A stretch of DNA of 24,359 bases, taken from positions 1-24,359 of the IMG/VR virus record IMGVR_UViG_3300020469_000256. The stretch is one strand, 5' to 3'. The stretch's first letter is position 1. Every line of letters begins with the position of its first letter. Made by a program: the position numbers and the translations under genes. Below, piece after piece: positions 6,635-11,063 of the stretch. This DNA is from a virus. The notes below the pieces were generated by a model. It made no database searches. It worked only from the letters and a program-made list of their open reading frames with translations, and was not told where the DNA came from.

Positions 6635-6910
6635 ATGGCAAAAACTAGACAAATTATTGTAACTTTCCCTGATCACACACAGGCAACAAGGCAAACCGAC
6701 CGCATATACACACACGCGGTTAAGTCTAAAGATGACCACAACAACGGAACAATCCGCTGGTGCGGTAGACCCGATTTAATGATTAAAACTAAGAGGAAAT
6801 ATAAAGATCCTCTAGTAGGTGTTATTACTTGGGATCCTTGGATAGCTCATCCAATTGAAGCACCCAAGAATTTCAAACCTTACGACCTCAAAACCGGGCA
6901 AATATTATGA
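6635..6910 (+). CDS. Early protein, unknown function
   Basis: 91 residues beginning MAKTRQIIVTFPDHTQ. Beta-rich and basic in the first half (RQTDRIYTHAVKSK), then GTIRWCGRPDLMIKT and a Trp-containing segment VGVITWDPWIAHP. No known domain is recognised. The start directly abuts repeat copy 2, and the stop overlaps the next start by ATGA. The gene is separated from the previous one by 47 bases that hold only the repeat and an AT-rich stretch. Confidence 0.6.
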   Translation: MAKTRQIIVTFPDHTQATRQTDRIYTHAVKSKDDHNNGTIRWCGRPDLMIKTKRKYKDPLVGVITWDPWIAHPIEAPKNFKPYDLKTGQIL

Positions 6911-7092
6911 ATAAATTTTTAAATAATTCATACGCAATAACCGCGGCCCGCTGGAGTTTATGGGAATGTCAAAAAAAGAGACTTAATTTATTAAGTACTC
7001 CTAATTATGACGAAACCGAACTAACAAACATTAACGCAACTATTCGGGACCTTGAAAAGCACATTGATTGGGCCGAAGGTTTAAAACAATGA
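6907..7092 (+). CDS. Small early protein, unknown function
   Basis: 61 residues; ATGA overlaps at both ends show tight coupling with its neighbours. The N-terminus (NNSYAITAARWSLWECQKKRL) and the C-terminal IRDLEKHIDWAEGL look like two amphipathic helices joined by a short loop (STPNYDETELT), a helical hairpin layout. No family recognised. Confidence 0.6.
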   Translation: MNKFLNNSYAITAARWSLWECQKKRLNLLSTPNYDETELTNINATIRDLEKHIDWAEGLKQ

Positions 7093-7331
7093 GCGAGTTT
7101 TTATACAGGATCCCCAATAAAAAACTAGCTTGGAAGTTTTTAGCCTATTTAGACCGGGCAGCCGTTCACAATCACAATCAATTTAATTTTAAGGATTGTT
7201 CGGCCCGGGATAGCTTATACAAACAACTGTGTACAGCTGAACAAAAAGACCTAGGTTGGCCATCGGAAAAAGTCGCGGAGACTTTCCCAAAAAGAAAACT
7301 AAAGAAAAAACATATAAAAAAAATTTATTAA
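7089..7331 (+). CDS. Small basic early protein, unknown function
   Basis: 80 residues from ATG 7089 (MSEFLYRIPNKKLAWKF), chosen because it overlaps the previous TGA as ATGA; ATG 7068 in the same frame would overlap further. The C-terminus is strongly basic (PKRKLKKKHIKKI). Repeat copy 3 (7165-7180) lies inside the reading frame and encodes VHNHNQ. The gene ends 5 bases before the second mini tRNA-like RNA, so the RNA may be processed from this gene's transcript. Function unknown. Confidence 0.6.
   Translation: MSEFLYRIPNKKLAWKFLAYLDRAAVHNHNQFNFKDCSARDSLYKQLCTAEQKDLGWPSEKVAETFPKRKLKKKHIKKIY
7165..7180 (+). repeat. Early-region repeat, copy 3, inside a gene
   Basis: TTCACAATCACAATCA, identical to 16 bases of copies 1 and 2, inside the gene 7089-7331. 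The 10-base core TTCACAATCA occurs again at 7864-7873, and shorter matches (TTCACAATC, AATCACAATC) occur near 8983 and 10962. Confidence 0.7.
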
Positions 7332-7336
7332 ATAAC

Positions 7337-7381
7337 TGAAAAGTTGGCACATTATGGCGGGTTCGATTCCCGCCTTTTCTA
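7337..7381 (+). ncRNA. Mini tRNA-like RNA 2 (acceptor stem plus T arm only)
   Basis: TGAAAAG (7337-7343) pairs with CTTTTCT (7374-7380) at six of seven positions. GCGGG (7357-7361) and CCCGC (7369-7373) form a perfect T stem around TTCGATT (7362-7368). A at 7381 is the discriminator position; CCA is not encoded. The linker between acceptor and T stem is 13 bases (TTGGCACATTATG) and shares TGGCA and a following TT with element 1, although both stems differ in sequence. A strong terminator starts four bases later. With no upstream room for D and anticodon arms this is not a normal tRNA. Candidate roles: tRNA decoy, substrate for tRNA-processing or EF-Tu, or a tRNA-derived attachment remnant. 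Confidence 0.65.
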
Positions 7382-7384
7382 TTG

Positions 7385-7408
7385 CCGCTCAATGAGAGCG
7401 GTTTTTTT
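7385..7408 (+). terminator. Intrinsic terminator after mini tRNA-like RNA 2
   Basis: CCGCTC (7385-7390) and GAGCGG (7396-7401) form a perfect GC-rich stem with an AATGA loop, followed by seven T bases (7402-7408). This is the clearest intrinsic terminator in the window. It ends the early five-gene module and the small RNA. Confidence 0.9.
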
Positions 7409-7415
7409 GTATCTA

Positions 7416-8132
7416 ATGTCTATCAACATTCATTTGAAGAATGATAGTAAAAACTCCAAAATTGGAAAGTTAGCACTATCAACAACAACGGGGGCCGAAT
7501 CGTGCCCTAATACTTGCATACATAAGAAAGCGGGAACGTGTTATGCAATGACTGGCCCGCAATCTTGGCATTGGGCAAAAACGACCAAAGGAACATATAA
7601 AAAGAATGTTTCTTCTAATTGGTCGGACCTTTTCGAAGCTATAGAAAAGTTACACCAGGGCGATAAATGGCGGTTGAATATATCCGGGGATTTGATGCCC
7701 GGGGGATTTGATGAAAACGGCCTAGACATTGCGGATCCAAACTATATAGCCGGACTAGTTAAAGCTAATAACAAGTCAAAGGCTAACGGCTACACTTATA
7801 GTCATTATTCAATTAAGAATAAAAGCAATTTGAAATCTTTTAAATTTGCAAATAAAAACGGATTCACAATCAACACCAGCAACGAAACATACGAAGACGC
7901 AGACGATAGTTTTAAAAAGGGATTACCAACAACACTAACTAGACCCAGTACGGAAAAAATTCCGGCTTACTCACCAGCTGGTAATAAATTGGTTATATGC
8001 CCTCAACAAACAAGCAACGGTAAAATTACCTGTGAAAGTTGCAAATTATGCGAGATTGGAAACCGCGAGGAAATAGTAATTTTCTTAGCCCATTCAGCAA
8101 GAAAAAACAAATTAAACGAATTAATAAAATAA
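7416..8132 (+). CDS. Cysteine-rich phage protein with two Cys clusters, unknown function
   Basis: 238 residues from ATG 7416. The frame runs further upstream through the terminator and tRNA-like RNA, which only non-ATG codons could open, so 7416 is preferred; it is 7 bases past the terminator T tract and has no clear ribosome site. An N-terminal cluster (CPNTCIHKKAGTCYA, about 31-45) and a C-terminal cluster (CPQQTSNGKITCESCKLC) could bind zinc or an iron-sulfur centre. Between them are WRLNISGDLMPG, YTYSHYS and a GFTINTSNE segment. This pattern is familiar from an uncharacterised phage family (I believe labelled DUF7227); I do not know a proven function. Enzymatic redox or radical chemistry is only a guess. 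Confidence 0.75.
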   Translation: MSINIHLKNDSKNSKIGKLALSTTTGAESCPNTCIHKKAGTCYAMTGPQSWHWAKTTKGTYKKNVSSNWSDLFEAIEKLHQGDKWRLNISGDLMPGGFDENGLDIADPNYIAGLVKANNKSKANGYTYSHYSIKNKSNLKSFKFANKNGFTINTSNETYEDADDSFKKGLPTTLTRPSTEKIPAYSPAGNKLVICPQQTSNGKITCESCKLCEIGNREEIVIFLAHSARKNKLNELIK

Positions 8133-8323
8133 ACTTGTATTACTAGTTTTATAGATTAATAGAATTTATATCAGTATTAGTTTTTGTAACAATTTATACA
8201 TGATGATTTTAAGTTTTGTTTAAGGACGTATCCGCTTATGAGTAGAGACCATAAGGACGCAAGGACGCAAGGACACACATAAATTTTGCAAGGACGCAAG
8301 GACGCAAGGACACAAGAACGAAT
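8133..8323 (+). other. AT-rich intergenic tract leading into a tandem repeat array
   Basis: 8133-8220 is almost pure A and T with scattered TTTTATAG, TTTATATC and TTTATACAT words, any of which could serve as -10 boxes, but no convincing -35 partner is seen. The AAGGACGC repeats follow. No gene is supported before 8324. AT-rich tract plus iterated short repeats is a layout seen at replication origins, but also in ordinary leader regions. Confidence 0.5.
8253..8321 (+). repeat. Tandem 8-base repeat array (AAGGACGC)
   Basis: Two blocks: three units at 8253-8276 (two AAGGACGC, one AAGGACAC) and four units at 8290-8321 (two AAGGACGC, AAGGACAC, AAGAACGA). The first three units of both blocks form the same 24 bases. 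The blocks are 13 bases apart. Isolated AAGGACG copies occur at 8222, 8344, 8469 and 8617. Unit length has no multiple of three, so it is not a coding repeat. Confidence 0.85.
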
Positions 8324-8506
8324 ATGCATTTATCCAACAACACAAGGACGTTGCTGCTCAAGCAACTTAGCACCACTCCATACCTATCCGAGACATGGTA
8401 TCGGCTCGTACACATTCTGGAATTTGACACCCATGAACAAAGCAAAGTGCTATCAGGCAACGTACCACAAGGACGGAATCAACATAGCAATTATCATCCA
8501 TGCTGA
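8324..8506 (+). CDS. Possible small protein overlapping the next gene
   Basis: 60 residues starting MHLSNNTRTLLLKQLS, with a credible helical first half (ETWYRLVHILEFDTHEQSKVL) and a less protein-like end where it overlaps the better supported gene at 8433. A GTTGCT/AGCAAC hairpin (8350-8366) lies inside. No ribosome site is apparent. It may be a real gene that ends in overlap, or a chance frame. Confidence 0.3.
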   Translation: MHLSNNTRTLLLKQLSTTPYLSETWYRLVHILEFDTHEQSKVLSGNVPQGRNQHSNYHPC

Positions 8507-8603
8507 GGATGACATAGCAGCCGGCTATGAAGCTATTGCTATCAGCAAAAAATGCTCATTAAAATTATTGGATGTAATCCCTAATGAAATATTTTCCAAA
8601 TAA
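8433..8603 (+). CDS. Small protein, unknown function
   Basis: 56 residues from ATG 8433 (MNKAKCYQATYHKDGINIAI). The longer upstream frame would translate the tandem repeat and is rejected. Two short beta strands and a helix (AAGYEAIAISKKC) followed by LKLLDVIPNEIF give a compact alpha/beta composition. The end overlaps the next gene by 20 bases. Small proteins of this kind occur in the left arms of marine T7-like phages, but function is not known. Confidence 0.6.
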   Translation: MNKAKCYQATYHKDGINIAIIIHAEDDIAAGYEAIAISKKCSLKLLDVIPNEIFSK

Positions 8604-8868
8604 CTGGCAAGCAATTAAGGACGCAGATCCTCAATTTTTTCCAACATTACCATTTGAACAATTTATTAAATGGAAAGACAATTATCAGCTTCCATCTTCG
8701 GTTTATTGTCTCATTAGAGAAATGAATCCTAAGAACAAAAAAGTAAAAGAGCATACCTTTACTACGGAAAGGGCAGCTAGGCAAAAATTCCTAAAACTAA
8801 TGGACCAAGGGGCAGAGTTTTTAGTCTGTCATCACGATGCCATTGAACAACTATATCCAGAGGATTAA
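8584..8868 (+). CDS. Small early protein, unknown function
   Basis: 94 residues (MKYFPNNWQAIKDADPQFFP). Aromatic-rich N-terminus, a central IREMNPKNKKVKEHTFTTERAA segment and a C-terminal LKLMDQGAEFLVCHHDAIEQL. Probably a small soluble alpha/beta protein. It overlaps the preceding gene by 20 bases and is followed by another small gene after 8 bases. No family assignment. Confidence 0.65.
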   Translation: MKYFPNNWQAIKDADPQFFPTLPFEQFIKWKDNYQLPSSVYCLIREMNPKNKKVKEHTFTTERAARQKFLKLMDQGAEFLVCHHDAIEQLYPED

Positions 8869-8876
8869 TTAACTAA

Positions 8877-9014
8877 ATGAACGAACATACACAACAGGTA
8901 GTGGTTGATAAACTATGTAATGAAATCAAAACACATCCTAGACGAGAGCAGTTATTGTATTTAATCTATTCTCAAATCCAAGATTCACAATCGGATCGAT
9001 ACGCTAAGGAGTGA
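8877..9014 (+). CDS. Very small protein, unknown function
   Basis: 45 residues (MNEHTQQVVVDKLCNEIKTH...), charged and helical, below the usual length limit. It sits between two genes with no other use for the DNA, starts 8 bases after the previous stop and ends 3 bases before the next start, which has a good AAGGAG ribosome site (9006-9011) inside this gene's end. Confidence 0.5.
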   Translation: MNEHTQQVVVDKLCNEIKTHPRREQLLYLIYSQIQDSQSDRYAKE

Positions 9015-9017
9015 AAC

Positions 9018-9290
9018 ATGCCAACCGTATTCAGCAAAGGTAACTTCTATCTAGGAAGTGATGATCATGATTCATCAAATATTACAAATAAACGTACTCA
9101 ATTACATATATCGTTCCATATCTGGAACTATCGTTTAGAGTACGAATACATGCAACCATACAAACGGTATGAAAAGCATTATGATTCCAACAGTACAAAA
9201 ACTGCTGGAAATGGACCAAATCAGACCTTCCGATCCGCAGATGGACAAAATCCTAAAGGCGATCGAAATAATAAGGGACCTAGATCGTGA
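9018..9290 (+). CDS. Small protein overlapping the MarR-like gene, unknown function
   Basis: 90 residues (MPTVFSKGNFYLGSDDHDSS). A strong Shine-Dalgarno sequence (TAAGGAGTG, ending 4 bases before the ATG) supports the start. The first 50 residues look protein-like (LHISFHIWNYRLEYEYMQPY); the last 40 lie in a 122-base overlap with the regulator and are low complexity, so the functional part is probably the first half. No family recognised. Confidence 0.5.
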   Translation: MPTVFSKGNFYLGSDDHDSSNITNKRTQLHISFHIWNYRLEYEYMQPYKRYEKHYDSNSTKTAGNGPNQTFRSADGQNPKGDRNNKGPRS

Positions 9291-9573
9291 ATCTAAAAGT
9301 CAAGAGCTACCTATACAGGTTGTTTCTTTGTTCTTATATATAGCGTCTAGAAATAATTGCAATAAGCAAAGTGCTGAAGATCATTTAACAATGTCTAAAG
9401 CCAGTGCATCTCGTAATACTGATTGGTTATCCAGGACCCACTACAACGGCAGACCAGGTTTAAACCTGATACGCAAAGAAGTAGATCCAGAAGATAGAAG
9501 GAAATCAACTCTTCGCCTGACCCGCAAAGGAAGAGATTTAGTAGAAAAATTAACCTCCATCCTTTATGACTAG
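9169..9573 (+). CDS. MarR-like winged-helix transcriptional regulator
   Basis: 134 residues. After an N-terminal dimerisation-like helix (MDKILKAIEIIRDLDRES), the order VSLFLYIASRNNCNKQSAEDHL, SKASASRNTDWLS and GLNLIRKEVDPEDRRKSTLRLTRKGRDLVEKL matches helices 2-4, the beta wing (D-P-x-D-R-R-K) and the C-terminal helix of MarR-family regulators. MarR proteins bind palindromic operators and often repress. P-SSP7-like phages have such a gene just before integrase and RNA polymerase. Starts at 9184 or 9211 are alternatives. It overlaps the integrase gene by 8 bases, so both are probably made together. Confidence 0.8.
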   Translation: MKSIMIPTVQKLLEMDQIRPSDPQMDKILKAIEIIRDLDRESKSQELPIQVVSLFLYIASRNNCNKQSAEDHLTMSKASASRNTDWLSRTHYNGRPGLNLIRKEVDPEDRRKSTLRLTRKGRDLVEKLTSILYD

Positions 9574-10498
9574 TTCTACGGCAACGAACTTCCGTAACAT
9601 CGAACAAGTATTTAAATTTAGTTTCAGCAACAAACATACATGGAAAACCAATTACAATACTCGGAAGAGTATGGAAAATTGCAGTAGACATGTATTACAA
9701 CATCTTGGACCTAAATTTGAAATAAGAAAAACCGACCAGAGTGCAATGGATTATCTCTATGACACTATGGTTGAGCATGATGCAAGTAACTCATTATTTA
9801 ATAGAGCAAAAACATCATTGCAAACTGCTCTTAATTTTGGTGTATCTAGAAAAAAGATATTCACTGACCTAAGAGAGCCACATATAAATGCCCAGGGTAT
9901 GTTTCATTTCGAATCAAAACCTGAGAATCGCGTACCGCAGCCTGTAATTAAAAAGCATGAGGCTGATCAAATGGTTAAAGTTGCACGAGAACATTTCGGT
10001 GGCAACTTAGCTGATTCAATAGCAATTAGTGTTTATAGCGGTATGGGCTACGATGAATGGACGCAGCTTCAAGCTTGCGACATACATTGGGAAGATGTCC
10101 CATTTATATGGATTGGTAACAGGCCAGACTTTAGGCTTAAAAGAAACTCCAGAAAAAGAAAGATACCTCTTGTTGGTAATTTAACAGGTGGTAATCTTAT
10201 ACCTATTCTCAAAAAAAGATATGAAGATGCTCAGGGAACTGACATCCCATTATTTGGTGATGATTGGAACAATGCTGATCAACATCGCAGAGAGTTTAAC
10301 AAGGTAAAAACCTGGTGCAGAATTAATCCAAAAGTTACACCATATTGTTTACGTCATAGTTTTTGTACTTGGTTAATCCAGGCTGACGTTGCATTACCAA
10401 AAGTAAAAGAGCTTATGGGGCATGCACAGATAACTACGACAATGAACTACATACATGTAGCTGATAATGATTTAGCTAATGCAATTGGGAGGCTCTGA
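9566..10498 (+). CDS. int: Tyrosine recombinase (phage integrase) with altered active site
   Basis: 310 residues with a helical N-terminal core-binding domain (about 10-110) and a C-terminal catalytic domain. Recognisable are the basic K in RKRKIPL (about 199), CLRHSFCTWL with Arg II at 263, LMGHAQITTTMNYIHV with His/Trp-position His 286 and nucleophile Tyr 295. The Arg I box, normally TG-x-R-x-x-E-L, reads SGMGYDEWTQL, with Gly 161 (GGC) in place of the invariant Arg, and the HxxR His is Tyr 260. Loss of Arg I usually abolishes strand cleavage, so this protein may be inactive or reused. Family role: site-specific integration at host tRNA genes. It lies between MarR and RNA polymerase as in P-SSP7-type phages. 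Confidence 0.88.
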   Translation: MTSSTATNFRNIEQVFKFSFSNKHTWKTNYNTRKSMENCSRHVLQHLGPKFEIRKTDQSAMDYLYDTMVEHDASNSLFNRAKTSLQTALNFGVSRKKIFTDLREPHINAQGMFHFESKPENRVPQPVIKKHEADQMVKVAREHFGGNLADSIAISVYSGMGYDEWTQLQACDIHWEDVPFIWIGNRPDFRLKRNSRKRKIPLVGNLTGGNLIPILKKRYEDAQGTDIPLFGDDWNNADQHRREFNKVKTWCRINPKVTPYCLRHSFCTWLIQADVALPKVKELMGHAQITTTMNYIHVADNDLANAIGRL

Positions 10499-10500
10499 TC

Positions 10501-10629
10501 ATGAAATTTGTTCCTATAAATAAATTGCCTTATGACATATATAAAGAGATCATGATTGATCCAGGCATATCAGATAAAGAAAAACAAAAAATAAAACAGG
10601 AAAGAAATTTACACAGGAAGAAACTTTAA
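10501..10629 (+). CDS. Tiny protein, first of two tandem paralogues
   Basis: 42 residues (MKFVPINKLPYDIYKEIMID...). It shares the pattern KLPY-x-I-Y/F-K-x-I, then PGIS-x-x-EK, then a basic ER-containing end with the next gene, showing a tandem duplication. The start is 2 bases after the integrase TGA, so the two are coupled. Tiny basic proteins beside an integrase can be excisionases or regulators; there is no specific evidence for that here. Confidence 0.6.
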   Translation: MKFVPINKLPYDIYKEIMIDPGISDKEKQKIKQERNLHRKKL

Positions 10630-10631
10630 TT

Positions 10632-10772
10632 ATGGAAGTTGTATCTGTCAAAAAATTACCTTATTTTATTTTCAAAAGAATAATAAAAAATCCAGGTATT
10701 TCTAAAGAAAAGAAAAAACAACTAATGAATGAAAGATATTTTCAAGATAAATATAACTTTAGATGTCTATAG
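10632..10772 (+). CDS. Tiny protein, second tandem paralogue
   Basis: 46 residues (MEVVSVKKLPYFIFKRIIKN...). About half of the aligned residues match the preceding gene, including KLPY, K-x-I, PGIS and ER. It starts 2 bases after the preceding stop. More basic than its paralogue and with a divergent tail (FQDKYNFRCL). Conservation of both copies as intact frames suggests that both are made. Function unknown. Confidence 0.6.
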   Translation: MEVVSVKKLPYFIFKRIIKNPGISKEKKKQLMNERYFQDKYNFRCL

Positions 10773-10831
10773 TCATCACGCGATACAGACCAGGCTAATT
10801 TAACAACCCCTTTTTTATAAATTTAAACATT

Positions 10832-10915
10832 ATGTACAACGTAACTCTTGAGAACTATTACTACAACTGGTTTTATCTTGTAATGCGTATGTATATGATT
10901 TATATGGAGAAATAG
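10832..10915 (+). CDS. Possible aromatic micropeptide
   Basis: 27 residues, with nine Tyr, Phe or Trp and five Met (ENYYYNWFYLVMRMYMIY), enclosed by a 9-base inverted repeat. It is hydrophobic enough to be a small membrane peptide. No ribosome site is obvious, so it may be a chance frame. Confidence 0.3.
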   Translation: MYNVTLENYYYNWFYLVMRMYMIYMEK

Positions 10916-11023
10916 AATAATTTAGCCTGGATACATCGGAGCAAAAAAGCTATAACTAGCGTAATCACAATCGACAACAGCGATCCGTAAGAGGATTAGT
11001 TATTTTTAAAGGATCGATAATAT

Positions 11024-11039
11024 ACATCCGTGCGGATGT
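11024..11039 (+). promoter_or_regulatory. Hairpin just before RNA polymerase
   Basis: ACATCCG and CGGATGT are separated by two bases; in RNA a 6-pair stem with a GTGC loop forms. It has no T tract and ends 24 bases before the ATG, so it is better explained as an RNA processing or translation-control structure than as a terminator. Confidence 0.45.
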
Positions 11040-11063
11040 CAATAAATTTACAACCCAATATAC

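Larger units (their letters stand above)
10773..11063 (+). other. Structured leader before RNA polymerase
   Basis: About 290 bases between the tiny paralogues and RNA polymerase. CCAGGCTAA (10790-10798) and TTAGCCTGG (10922-10930) form a 9-base inverted repeat around a 27-codon frame; CGATCC (10981-10986) can pair with GGATCG (11011-11016); ACATCCG (11024-11030) and CGGATGT (11033-11039) form a compact hairpin 24 bases before the start codon. The AATCACAATC word of the early repeat is at about 10962. No clear sigma70 pair is seen. Confidence 0.5.

Noticed and set aside
7344-7415. Extended N-terminus of the Cys-rich protein
   Set aside because: It would start on TTG within the tRNA-like RNA and read through a strong terminator; ATG 7416 is simpler.
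8253-8321. CRISPR array
   Set aside because: Units are 8 bases, directly tandem, without spacers or cas genes.
10981-11016. Intrinsic terminator before RNA polymerase (CGATCC/GGATCG)
   Set aside because: Short stem, 24-base loop and no T tract after it.
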